DNA of 64,000 nucleotides from assembly GCA_963703565.1 (NCBI GenBank), contig CAVPEW010000079.1, forward strand, positions 4,982-68,981, given 5' to 3'. The DNA is from CAVPEW01 sp963703565 (lineage in GTDB: Bacteria > Actinomycetota > Acidimicrobiia > Acidimicrobiales > VFJN01). The first letter of the stretch is position 1. Every line of letters begins with the position of its first letter. The notes under the pieces are model-generated. The model did no database searches and was not told the origin of the DNA. It saw only the letters and a list, made by a program, of their open reading frames with translations. The position numbers and the translations under genes were made by a program. Shown in pieces: positions 50,732 through 58,438 of this stretch.

Positions 50732-51259
50732 GTGGCCGCCCCCGACTTCGTCCCGCGCGACCCGGTTCGCCCGTTGCGCACCTACCAGTCGCCACCGCGC
50801 CTTCGAGCGTCGTGGCGCGCGCAGCGGCCGGGCGATCTGGCCGGACCGTCGCCGCGTGGCGATCTGCTGGGTTCGCCCGGTCCCGACCAGGGCTACGTGC
50901 TCACGTTGGCGGCCCGCCTGCGCGGGACCCTGACCCTCGCGCCCGGCGAGCACGAACGCGACGTGCTGGCCGGGATCGCCGCGGTTGCGCTCAAGCGGGC
51001 CTCGCTGTTCGGACGGGCTCCGATCCCCGAGGACCTGACCGTGGCGGCCACGGTATGGGGGCTGCTGGGCGATGCTCCAGACGAGCTGGTCGCCCGCCGC
51101 AAGGCGGCCTTCGCCGAGGTGTCCAGCGCGCACCGCTACCGCGAGCTGCGTCGGCTCGTCGACGCCGTCGACGACGCCGTGCTCGCTCTGGCACCCTCGG
51201 AGGTGGAGGCCCGCCACCGCCAGGACTGGTCGGCATTGCTGGACGCCCCGGGGGCGTGA
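50732..51259 (+). CDS. Conserved hypothetical protein
   Basis: A 175-residue protein starting at GTG 50732. The N-terminal 50 residues are rich in Arg and Pro; the rest is helical, with LTLAARLRGTLTLAPGEHERD, AAVALKRASLFGRAPIPEDLTVAATVWGLL and RYRELRRLVDAVDDAVLALA. No motif or membrane segment is recognised. It is placed between cimA and gltX, overlapping gltX as GTGA. Codon usage and tight packing suggest a genuine gene conserved in related actinobacteria. Confidence 0.7.
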   Translation: MAAPDFVPRDPVRPLRTYQSPPRLRASWRAQRPGDLAGPSPRGDLLGSPGPDQGYVLTLAARLRGTLTLAPGEHERDVLAGIAAVALKRASLFGRAPIPEDLTVAATVWGLLGDAPDELVARRKAAFAEVSSAHRYRELRRLVDAVDDAVLALAPSEVEARHRQDWSALLDAPGA

Positions 51260-52659
51260 CCGACCGACTGCGCTTCGCGCCCTCGCCCACCGGCTATCTC
51301 CATGTGGGCGGTGCACGTACGGCGCTGTTCAACTGGCTGCACGCCCGCCGCGTCGGCGGCGAGCTGATCCTGCGCATCGAGGACACCGACACCGAGCGCA
51401 GCCGGCCCGAGATGACCGAGGGCATCCTGGCAGCTCTTGCGTGGCTCGGCATCGATACCGACGGCGACCCGGTGCTGCAGTCGACCCGCACGGAGCGCCA
51501 CCTGGCGGCAGCGCGAGAGCTGTCGGCGGGCGGGCGGGCCTACTACTGCCAATGCAGCTCTGACGAGGTGGCTGCCCGGGTCGCCGAACGGGGCGGCCCT
51601 CCCGGCTACGACGGGTACTGCCGCGACCGGGGGCTCGGCCCGGCGCCCGGCGCGGCCCTGAGGTTCCGCACCCCCGACGACGGCGTCACCGCCTTCGACG
51701 ACCTGGTGCGCGGCCACGTCGAGTTCGACAACGCGCGCCTCGAGGACTTCGTGCTGGTCCGCTCTTCGGGAGCTCCGACCTTCCTGCTGGCCAACCTCGT
51801 CGACGACGCCGAGGGCGGCATCACCCACGTTGTGCGCGGCGAGGAGCACCTCAACGGCACGCCCAAGTACCTCTGCCTGGGCGATGCCCTGGGTCTCGAC
51901 CACCACCCGGTGTTCGCCCACCTGCCGATCCTGGTCGACCGGTCCCGGCGCAAGCTGTCCAAGCGCCGCGACTCGGTGGCGGTGGAGGACTTCCGCGCCC
52001 GCGGCTACCTGCCCGAGGCGATGGTGAACTACCTGGCGCTGCTGGGCTGGGGCCCCCGCGACGGGGTGGAGGTGCGACCGCTGGGCGAGATCGTGGAACT
52101 GTTCCGCCTCGAGGACGTGTCGCCCTCGCCGGCCTTCTTCGACGAGGTCAAGCTGAGCGCGTTCAACGCCGAGCACCTCCGCTCCCTGAGCCCGGCCGAG
52201 TTCGTGGCGCGCGCCGAGCCGTTCCTGGCTCGCGGGAAACCGGCGTTGGACGCGCTGGGCCGACTGGCTCCACTGGTCCAGGAACGGGTCCGGCGCCTCG
52301 ACGAGGTCGAGCCGATGATCGCCTTCCTCGTCGACGACGAGCCCTACATCGACCCCGACGCGTGGTCGTCGGCGTTGGCCAAGGCCAAGGTGGGACCGGC
52401 TCTGCTCGACGAGGCGGCGGCCGGCCTCGAGGCGCTGGGGGAGTGGTCGGCCGCGGGGATCCGCCAGGCGATCGAGGCGGCGATGGTGCGCGTCGGCCTG
52501 GTCAACGCCCAAGGGGGAGCCCAGCTCGCCAAGGGCCAGGGGCCCCTGCGGGTGGCGACCACGGGCCGCGGCGTCGGACCGCCTCTGTTCGAGTCGCTCG
52601 AAGCGCTCGGGCGGGACCGCACCGTGGCGCGGCTGAGGGCGGCCCGGGCCCGCGCGTGA
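51256..52659 (+). CDS. gltX: Glutamyl-tRNA synthetase
   Basis: A 467-residue class I synthetase. HIGH-type motif is FAPSPTGYLHVGGARTALFN, followed by LRIEDTDTERSRPEMTE, and the KMSKS-type motif is KLSKRRDSVAV. YYCQCSSDEVAARV and LDHHPVFAHLPILVD are typical of bacterial GltX. GTG 51256 overlaps the upstream gene. Since gatCAB is also encoded here, GltX probably charges tRNA-Gln as well (inference). The gene is intact. Confidence 0.94.
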   Translation: MTDRLRFAPSPTGYLHVGGARTALFNWLHARRVGGELILRIEDTDTERSRPEMTEGILAALAWLGIDTDGDPVLQSTRTERHLAAARELSAGGRAYYCQCSSDEVAARVAERGGPPGYDGYCRDRGLGPAPGAALRFRTPDDGVTAFDDLVRGHVEFDNARLEDFVLVRSSGAPTFLLANLVDDAEGGITHVVRGEEHLNGTPKYLCLGDALGLDHHPVFAHLPILVDRSRRKLSKRRDSVAVEDFRARGYLPEAMVNYLALLGWGPRDGVEVRPLGEIVELFRLEDVSPSPAFFDEVKLSAFNAEHLRSLSPAEFVARAEPFLARGKPALDALGRLAPLVQERVRRLDEVEPMIAFLVDDEPYIDPDAWSSALAKAKVGPALLDEAAAGLEALGEWSAAGIRQAIEAAMVRVGLVNAQGGAQLAKGQGPLRVATTGRGVGPPLFESLEALGRDRTVARLRAARARA

Positions 52660-53282
52660 GGTTGCCCCGGGTCCGGCCGCTGCGGGTGCTCACCACCGTC
52701 GCGATCGTGCTGGGCGGCTACCTGGGGATCACCTTCGTGTCGGTGTGGCGGGCCAGCAGCCACGACGGTGCCCGACCCGCCGAGGCCATCGTCGTGCTCG
52801 GTGCCGCCCAGTACGACGGCCGCCCGTCAGCGGTGCTCCGGGCCCGCCTGGATCACGCGCTGGAGCTGTGGCGCGCCGAGACGGCGCCGCTGGTGGTGGT
52901 GACCGGGGGACGACAGCCCGGGGATCGCTTCACCGAGGCCGCGGCCGGCTACGCCTATCTCCGGGACCGCGGCGTTCCCGACGCTGCGATCCTGGCCGAG
53001 GTGTCGGGCAGCAACAGTTGGGAGGAGCTGGCCGCCGCCGCCCGCTTCCTCTCCGCCCGGGATGTCGACGAGGTCGTGCTCGTCAGCGACGGTTACCACG
53101 CGCGCCGCCTCGACGCCATCGCCGACGAGGTCGGGATGGACGCGTCGGTCTCACCGGCAGACACGGGGTCGTCCTGGTGGGCCAACAGCCGGGCACTGGG
53201 TCGAGAGACGCTGGCCGTAGCAGTGGGGCGGCTCATCGGCTACCACCGCCTGGCCCGCCTGACCGAGGCGATTGCGGGCTGA
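52656..53282 (+). CDS. YdcF/SanA-like DUF218 protein
   Basis: A 208-residue protein starting at GTG 52656 with one N-terminal membrane helix, VLTTVAIVLGGYLGITFVSV. The DUF218 core reads AEAIVVLGAAQYDGRPSAVL, PLVVVTGGRQPGDRFTEAAA, VSGSNSWEELAAAARFL and VVLVSDGYHARRL, with conserved Asp/Ser residues. These proteins are implicated in envelope functions, including vancomycin resistance (SanA), but the activity is unresolved. It overlaps gltX and ends 22 nt before tRNA-Gln. Confidence 0.85.
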   Translation: MRLPRVRPLRVLTTVAIVLGGYLGITFVSVWRASSHDGARPAEAIVVLGAAQYDGRPSAVLRARLDHALELWRAETAPLVVVTGGRQPGDRFTEAAAGYAYLRDRGVPDAAILAEVSGSNSWEELAAAARFLSARDVDEVVLVSDGYHARRLDAIADEVGMDASVSPADTGSSWWANSRALGRETLAVAVGRLIGYHRLARLTEAIAG

Positions 53283-53304
53283 GCTAGGCTGCCCCTCCGC
53301 CCAT

Positions 53305-53375
53305 TCGGGGGTGGTGTAATCGGCAACACAACTGGTTCTGGTCCAGTTATTGGGGGTTCGAGTCCTCCCCCCGAG
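53305..53375 (+). tRNA. tRNA-Gln(CTG), one base short
   Basis: The sequence folds as tRNA-Gln: acceptor TCGGGGG, D-arm GTGT-AATCGGCA-ACAC, anticodon arm ACTGG-TTCTGGT-CCAGT with anticodon CTG at 53338-53340, variable TATT and T-arm GGGGG-TTCGAGT-CCTCC. The 3' acceptor strand should read CCCCCGA, but only six C are present at 53367-53372 where seven are needed to keep a 5-bp T-stem and 7-bp acceptor. A missing C in the run explains this best. The discriminator is G and no CCA is encoded. Confidence 0.85.
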
Positions 53376-53618
53376 CTCAGAAGTGCGTGGATGCGACAGC
53401 CCAGAGTCGGCGACACGGGGCTCCGACACCCGTGAAAGCTAGGTGGCAGGCGAGTGCGTGCTCCGAGCCGAGCTGCGCGAAGACGAAGCCGACCATCTCG
53501 ACGGCGCAGCGGGGGGCGCCAAGGTGCTGCACCGCCACCGGGGGACGCCCAGTGCCATCAGACAAGCATCAGGGTGCAGTGTTCTGGCCGTAACAGCTGC
53601 CGCACCTAGGCGAAACGA

Positions 53619-54146
53619 GTGGCGCCTACGTTCCCCCGCGTTCCAGTGAGGGAGTCGAATGGCCGGACGCAGGGAGCACGAGGGGTGACTGCCGCCAGGC
53701 GTGGTCCGGGCGCCCTAGGGGTGACTGCCGCCAGGCGTGGTCCGGGCGCCCTGCTGGCCGCCTTCCTGCTGGCGATCTCGGTCGCCTGCCCGGGGCTGGG
53801 CATGTCGGTCGACATGACGCCGGCCGAGAACCTCGCCGCCGGCGTGTGCATCGACGAGGCGGCGCGGTCCGCCCGCCGGTCGGTCCGGCGCTCAGGAGCC
53901 AGGGTACGGCTGTGGGGCTGGCTGGCCCGCCTGCGCGTCGCACTTCGGCGGGGGGTGGTCCGGTGGCGTGGCGCCCCCGAGGCCGGACCGGTCCGACCGT
54001 GTTCGGGCGTGCGGTCACCGCTGTCGTCCAGGTTCTGCGCAGCCTCGTGCCGCGTCTCCGCGCGCCTGCCGCGCACCGGCACGCTCGGCGATCCCCGAGC
54101 ACTAGCGACGTCAGGTCGGCCCGCCACCCGGCGCGGCCATCGCTGA
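53619..54146 (+). CDS. Doubtful ORF with a hydrophobic segment
   Basis: A 175-codon open frame. After an Arg-rich start and the duplicated 12-residue unit GVTAARRGPGAL it has a hydrophobic run LLAAFLLAISVACPGLG, which could be a signal or lipoprotein-like sequence, then DMTPAENLAAGVCIDEAARS. The second half is basic, tryptophan-containing and low in complexity. Overlapping long ORFs on the other frames show that open reading is cheap in this GC-rich stretch. Reported at low confidence because no homology is apparent. Confidence 0.2.
   Translation: MAPTFPRVPVRESNGRTQGARGVTAARRGPGALGVTAARRGPGALLAAFLLAISVACPGLGMSVDMTPAENLAAGVCIDEAARSARRSVRRSGARVRLWGWLARLRVALRRGVVRWRGAPEAGPVRPCSGVRSPLSSRFCAASCRVSARLPRTGTLGDPRALATSGRPATRRGHR
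53681..53752. repeat. Perfect tandem duplication, 2 x 36 bp
   Basis: The unit AGGGGTGACTGCCGCCAGGC... is repeated back to back at 53681-53716 and 53717-53752 without mismatch. The length is a multiple of three, so it preserves a frame. It could be a recent slippage event or an assembly duplication. Confidence 0.85.
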
Positions 54147-54359
54147 CGGTCGGCGCCCCGGTTGCTACACGCGCGCCCGACGGGAGGCAGTCGCGCTGCC
54201 CAGTAGTCGCGCTCCCCGCGCTCGTGGCCCGGCCCGGTACCTGCGCCGGCACGAGCGCTCTCCCCGCCAGATGCTCCTCGACCGCCCGGCCACCCGGGCG
54301 CCCGAGGGTGTCGTGGCGCTGGTCATCCCACCCCTAACCCGAACCACCTGGAGGTACCC

Positions 54360-55802
54360 ATGTCGATCCCCACCACGGCCGATGACCTGACTCGCCGCTG
54401 GCGTTGGCGCTCGCTCGCCTCGATCAGCGGCATCGCCGTGTTCACCCTGGCAGCGGCCTCTCCTGCCGCGGCCCAAGACGCCGAGCTGCTACCCGAGCAG
54501 GTGCAGCAGATCTTGAACAACACCTGGGTGTTCATTGCCGGGGTCCTGGTGTTCTTGATGCAGGCTGGCTTCGCTCTGGTCGAGGCCGGGCTCACCCGGG
54601 CCAAGAACGTCGGCAACATCATGATGAAGAACCTGATGGACTGCTGCGCCGGCGTCCTGGCGTTCCTGCTTATGGGCTACTCGATCGGTTTCGGCGACGA
54701 GGCCCTCGGCGGGTGGTTCAGCTGGGGCGGCTGGGGCGTGGAGGGGATCGACACCGCCTCCGGCGATGGGCTGTGGACCTCCACGACCTTCTTCTTCCAG
54801 GCGGCATTCGCCGCGACTGCCGCGACGATCGTGTCCGGCGCGATGGCCGAGCGCACCAAGTTCAAGTCCTACTTCGTGTACTCGTTGGTCATCACCGCGG
54901 TGATCTACCCGGTCGTGCTCGCCTGGACCTGGGGTGGCGGGTGGTTGGCGCAGCGCGAATACCCCTTCAGCGACTTCGCCGGTTCGACGATCGTGCACGC
55001 CACGGGCGGCTGGGCGGCGCTCATGGGGGCGGTCATCCTCGGCCCACGAGTGGGCAAGTACGGTCCTGACGGCAAGCCCCGGGCCATCCCGGGTCACAGC
55101 ACGCCCTTCGTGGTCCTCGGCTCGATGATCCTCTTCATCGGGTGGTTCGGCTTCAACCCGGGGTCGGAGCTGCTCGCCGATGAGTTCGTCCCCCAGCTGG
55201 CGGTCAAGACTCTCGTGGCCGGCGCGGCGGGCGCTGTCGTGGCGATGCTGGTGAACTGGGCCCTCGACCACAAGCCGGACGTGTCCATGGCCGCCAACGG
55301 CCTGCTCGCCGGACTGGTGTCGATCACCGCCCCTGTTGGCGCGGTGACGACCCCGATTGCGGTTCTGATCGGCGCCGTGGGTGGGGGCCTGGTGGTGGCG
55401 GCGGTGAAGTTCTTCGACCGGATCCGCGTCGACGACCCTGTGGGGGCCATCTCGGTGCACGGGATCTGCGGGACCTGGGGCACCCTGTCGATCGGCCTGT
55501 TCGCCACGTTCGACGACGCGTTCTTGGGCCGGGAGGACGCCGGACTGTTCTACGGCGGCGGGCTCGACCAGCTCGTGACCCAGCTGACCTTCGTGGTCGT
55601 GCACGCCGTCTGGGTGTGCGGCGCGGCAGGCCTGCTCTTCCTGGGCATCAAGAAGGCAATCGGGCTCCGCGTCTCCGAGGAGGAGGAGGTCGCCGGGCTA
55701 GACGTCGAGGAGCACGGAGCGGCAGGCTACGGGCCCGAGCTCCTTGCAGCGACCTATGCCACCACTGGGGCCCGGCCGGGACCTGGCGGTGAATGGTCCT
55801 GA
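54360..55802 (+). CDS. amt: Ammonium transporter (Amt/MEP/Rh family)
   Basis: A 480-residue protein with a signal sequence (SGIAVFTLAAASPAAAQDAE) and 11 membrane segments. Conserved parts are NNTWVFIAGVLVFLMQAGFA, EAGLTRAKNVGNIMMKN, HATGGWAALMGAVILGPR (first twin His) and SVHGICGTWGTLSIGLF (second His). ATG 54360 has CTGGAGG 6 nt upstream. No glnK/PII gene follows; instead a winged-helix gene begins two bases after the stop, so the two are an operon. Confidence 0.95.
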   Translation: MSIPTTADDLTRRWRWRSLASISGIAVFTLAAASPAAAQDAELLPEQVQQILNNTWVFIAGVLVFLMQAGFALVEAGLTRAKNVGNIMMKNLMDCCAGVLAFLLMGYSIGFGDEALGGWFSWGGWGVEGIDTASGDGLWTSTTFFFQAAFAATAATIVSGAMAERTKFKSYFVYSLVITAVIYPVVLAWTWGGGWLAQREYPFSDFAGSTIVHATGGWAALMGAVILGPRVGKYGPDGKPRAIPGHSTPFVVLGSMILFIGWFGFNPGSELLADEFVPQLAVKTLVAGAAGAVVAMLVNWALDHKPDVSMAANGLLAGLVSITAPVGAVTTPIAVLIGAVGGGLVVAAVKFFDRIRVDDPVGAISVHGICGTWGTLSIGLFATFDDAFLGREDAGLFYGGGLDQLVTQLTFVVVHAVWVCGAAGLLFLGIKKAIGLRVSEEEEVAGLDVEEHGAAGYGPELLAATYATTGARPGPGGEWS

Positions 55803-55803
55803 G

Positions 55804-56355
55804 GTGCCCGGCGTGGCCACCCCTCCAGCGGTCGGCGACGTGGTGGTCCTGCGCTGGCCGGCGCAGGACCACCACCGGCCGCCCCAGGCCGGTTCCCCGG
55901 CCCGCGCGGCGGTGCTGGTGGTCGAGCGGGGAGGGCCGTCACCCCGGGACCTCGGACCGTTCGAGGATTGGCTCTTCGACGACGCCAGTCCCCAGGAGGT
56001 GGCGTTGCGCGTCGAGGCGCTGGCCTCCCGGCTCCGGGACCGGGTGCGCGAGCCGTCCATCGAGGATGGCCTGCTGCGCCACGACGGTCGTTGGGTCGCG
56101 CTCAGCGACATCCAGCTACCCGTGGCGGAGTTGCTCGTGGAGCGCCTCGACGCCCTCGTCTCGCTCCCCGAGATAATGGTGGTCCTGGACGCAGCCGGAG
56201 CAACCCCCACCCGGGCTTCGTGCCGGGCGCTGCTGCACCGCATCGGCCGCCGCGTCGAAACGGTCGGGCTGCGGGTGACCAGCGTGCGCGGTCGTGGCGT
56301 GGTGCTCTCCCGGCGGCCGGGCCCGGTACCTGAGCCGCGCAGCGCGCAACTCTGA
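55804..56355 (+). CDS. Winged-helix DNA-binding protein (OmpR/PhoB C-terminal type)
   Basis: A 183-residue protein. The second half, VREPSIEDGLLRHDGRWVAL, LPVAELLVERLDALVSLPEI and RASCRALLHRIGRRVETVGL with the wing TSVRGRGVVLSRR, matches the trans_reg_C winged helix of response regulators. The N-terminal half (VGDVVVLRWPAQDHH, ARAAVLVVERGGPSPRDLGPF) lacks the receiver phosphorylation Asp pattern, so it is an orphan or degenerate regulator. GTG 55804, two bases after the amt stop, argues for control of nitrogen or ammonium genes (inference). Confidence 0.75.
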   Translation: MPGVATPPAVGDVVVLRWPAQDHHRPPQAGSPARAAVLVVERGGPSPRDLGPFEDWLFDDASPQEVALRVEALASRLRDRVREPSIEDGLLRHDGRWVALSDIQLPVAELLVERLDALVSLPEIMVVLDAAGATPTRASCRALLHRIGRRVETVGLRVTSVRGRGVVLSRRPGPVPEPRSAQL

Positions 56356-56418
56356 CTGCCGCTGGGCCGCCGCCGATGTCTTGGTGGCGTCGCGGAGGTC
56401 CGGTAGGGTGTCGGGCCC

Positions 56419-56491
56419 GCCCCCATCGTCTAGCGGCCTAGGACACCACCCTCTCAAGGTGGCGGCACGGGTTCGAATCCCGTTGGGGGTG
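56419..56491 (+). tRNA. tRNA-Glu(CTC)
   Basis: Complete cloverleaf: acceptor GCCCCCA/TGGGGGT with a G1-U72 wobble, anticodon arm CCACC-CTCTCAA-GGTGG with anticodon CTC at 56453-56455, and T-arm ACGGG-TTCGAAT-CCCGT. No CCA is encoded. Its 3' 43 bases are duplicated at 59902-59945, marking it as an integration site. Confidence 0.95.
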
Positions 56492-56492
56492 C
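56449..56492 (+). repeat. Left copy of a 44-nt direct repeat (att-like) in the tRNA-Glu 3' end
   Basis: Bases 56449-56492 (anticodon loop to 3' end of tRNA-Glu) match 59902-59945 in 43 of 44 positions; the single difference is G at 56469 versus A at 59922. This is the pattern left by site-specific integration into a tRNA gene. Confidence 0.85.
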
Positions 56493-56501
56493 AACACGAA
56501 G

Positions 56502-56539
56502 TGGCCTCCTACCTGCCGAAGAGCACGGTTAGGAGGCCA
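56502..56539. repeat. Perfect 10-bp inverted repeat just after tRNA-Glu
   Basis: TGGCCTCCTA (56502-56511) and TAGGAGGCCA (56530-56539) could form a stem with an 18-nt loop. There is no T-run after it, so a simple intrinsic terminator is uncertain. Confidence 0.45.
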
Positions 56540-56652
56540 TCCTCGCGCTTCGTCCCGAGCAGGCGTATGCCGCCTTGTGCCGGGTCTGCTCGGTGCGAGT
56601 ACGTCAGCGCGCTGGAGCCCACAGGAACAGGTGTAGCGCTTCCTCAGACCCT

Positions 56653-56794
56653 GCTCGCTGACGAACCCGCGGCGGAACCCCGTAGGCGGCGACGCGGCGG
56701 ACCTGCGCGGCGGACCTGCCCGGCGACTCCGCCTACCGCGCCGGCGAGTTCCGGGCCAGCCCGCCGGGCGAGCTCGCTGACGAACCCGCGGCGG
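56653..56794. repeat. Two copies of a 23-bp direct repeat
   Basis: GCTCGCTGACGAACCCGCGG plus CGG occurs at 56653-56675 and 56772-56794. The DNA between them is simple GCGGCGGACC-like sequence. The stretch 56492-56810 holds no gene that I can support. Confidence 0.7.
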
Positions 56795-56810
56795 CGCGGC
56801 GGACCTTCTC

Positions 56811-57206
56811 CTAGGGGTTGGCGACCAGGGCCGTAGGCGTGCCCGGGAGGTAGGTGACAGAACTGAAATCCACGAGCAGTGCCTCACCGCTGCTGGCGTC
56901 CCAGTAGCCGTCGAGCCACTGGTCGGCCAGGAAGGTCATGTACGAGTCGGACGGGTCGGCCTGTTCCCAGGTGCCACCGAACTCCGTGTTGTCGATGTAC
57001 CGGGGCTCGGCCGCGGTCGCCCACGTGCCGGAAGCAGCGGTGTAGACCTGGAGCTGGAGGGTGTGCGACCAGGTCTCATCCGCCACGAGCGTGAAACGGA
57101 GGGTCAGGTTGTGGGATTCCCCGGTGCTGTCCACCGCCGTAGCGCTCACGACCACACCCTGAGGAGAGGCGACGTCGGCGGGGACTGCCGCGCGGCGGGG
57201 TGACAT
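56811..57206 (-). pseudogene. C-terminal fragment of an unidentified protein, cut by the IS3-type element
   Basis: A reverse-strand frame with coherent, non-repetitive protein sequence: VVVSATAVDSTGESHNLTLRF, LQLQVYTAASGTWATAAEPR, DSYMTFLADQWLDGYWDASS and a stop at 56811. The frame runs upstream into the IS3-type left end at about 57207, where the coding character stops, so the 5' part was probably replaced by the IS. Beta-rich composition with Thr/Ser suggests a secreted or surface protein; no family is recognised. Confidence 0.5.
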
Positions 57207-57591
57207 CTGACCTGTGGTGCCGGGAGGTGCCGCTGAAAGGATGTCCGCCATGCCGAAGCCGTATCCGAAGGAGTTCCGTGATGACGTGGTCCGGGTCGCC
57301 CGTCGCCGCGAGCCTGGGGTCCGGATCAAGGACATCGCCGCGGACTTCGGGATCACCGAGTCCTGCCTGACGAACTGGCTCGCTCGAGCCGACCGTGACG
57401 ACGGGATCAAGCCCGGCCCGACGACCGCCGAGCTCGCCGAGAACCGTGAGCTGAGGAAGCGGTTGCGTCTGCTCGAGCAGGAGAACGAGGTCCTGCGCCG
57501 GGCTGCCGCATATCTGTCCCAGGCGAACCTGCCGGGAAAATGATGTTCCCGCTCGTCCGCGAGTTGGCCGTCGACGGGATCCCCGTCACGG
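57207..57591 (+). mobile_element. IS3-family remnant (left end, orfA, start of orfB)
   Basis: The left end begins near CTGACCTGTGGTGCCGGGAG, followed by an intact orfA and by the first codons of orfB (FPLVRELAVDGIPVTVT, the usual opening of IS3 orfB). The sequence is then interrupted by the IS21-type end at 57592. The rest of orfB is not found on the other side of the IS21 element, so a deletion accompanied or followed that insertion. Confidence 0.7.
57241..57543 (+). CDS. IS3-family transposase OrfA
   Basis: A 100-residue protein from ATG 57241 with the helix-turn-helix KPYPKEFRDDVVRVARRREP, IKDIAADFGITESCLTNWL, and the C-terminal leucine-zipper ENRELRKRLRLLEQENEVL. This is the DNA-binding half of an IS3-type transposase. 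The catalytic OrfB is truncated to about 17 codons, so the element cannot transpose by itself. Confidence 0.88.
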   Translation: MSAMPKPYPKEFRDDVVRVARRREPGVRIKDIAADFGITESCLTNWLARADRDDGIKPGPTTAELAENRELRKRLRLLEQENEVLRRAAAYLSQANLPGK

Positions 57592-57657
57592 TGACGCCGC
57601 TCGCCGAAATTCCCCAGGGTTGCTCATCGAAATTCCCCACCCTTGGGCGGTCGAACT

Positions 57658-58438
57658 CTAGGCAGGTCCTCCCTTCGTGAGCTTGCGGCTGCGTGCTTGG
57701 TGGGCGCGCATGCGGTAGCTGTCGCCGGTGATGTTGAGCACGACGCTGCGGTGCAGGAGCCGGTCGAGCATGGCGGCGGCGATGGTGGTGTCGGCGAAGA
57801 TGTCGCCCCAGGCGGCGACGCCGCGGTTGGTGGTGAGGATGATCGAGCCGCGCAGATAGCGCTGGCTGATCACCTGGAAGAGCGCGTTGGCGTCCTCGGC
57901 GGGCATGGGCAGGTAGCCGAGCTCGTCAACGATGAGCACGCCGGGCCCGTTGAAGAACCGCATGGTGGTGGCCCAGCGTCCTTCGATGGCGGCTCGCCGG
58001 CAGCGGGCCGCGAGGTCAGCAGCGGTGGTGTAGTAGGTGCGGAGCCCGGCGTCGACCGCCGCGTGGCCGAGGGCGATGGCGAGCATGGTCTTGCCGACGC
58101 CGGGCGGGCCGATGAACAGCACGTTGGTTGCGTCGGTGGCGAACCGGCACGTCGCGAGGTCACGCATGAGCGCTGGGTCGACGGACGGTTGGGCGGTGAA
58201 GTCGAAGTCGTCGAGCCGCCATGGTGCTGGGAAGTTCGCGAACCGCAGCAGCCCGGCGTGGCGGCGGGCTTCGACCGCTGCGACCTCGATGGCGAGGAGC
58301 CGTTCGAGGAACTCGGTGTGGGTCGCCTTCTGCTTCATCGCGGTGTCGCAGCTCGCCGGGGAGCGCTTCGGCGGCGGCTGCGAGCTTGAGGTAGGCGAGA
58401 TGCGAGCGGACGTTCTGGTAGAGGGTGTCGCGGCTCAC
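57658..58438 (-). CDS. istB: IS21 helper ATPase IstB, frameshifted near its N-terminus
   Basis: IstB is the AAA+ helper of the IS21 transposase. Walker A is FIGPPGVGKTMLAIALGH, Walker B VLIVDELGYLPMP, followed by ILTTNRGVAAWGDIF and DRLLHRSVVLNITGDSYRMR. The first 30 codons (SRDTLYQNVRSHLAYLKLAA) from GTG 58438 are in another frame; removing one C at about 58350 joins ALPGEL to DTAMKQKATHTEFLERLL. GTG 58438 overlaps the istA stop as GTGA. Either a decayed element or a sequence error. Confidence 0.88.

Larger units (their letters stand above)
53376..54359. other. About 1 kb with no convincing gene
   Basis: Between tRNA-Gln and amt I see no conserved protein. It contains the 36-bp tandem duplication at 53681-53752 and several overlapping low-complexity ORFs rich in Arg. 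The last 25 bp hold the amt ribosome-binding site CTGGAGG. Confidence 0.5.

Noticed and set aside
53619..54252. Long ORFs on both strands after tRNA-Gln
   Set aside because: Arg/Pro-rich translations in several overlapping frames are typical of non-coding high-GC DNA; only one is kept at low confidence for its hydrophobic segment.
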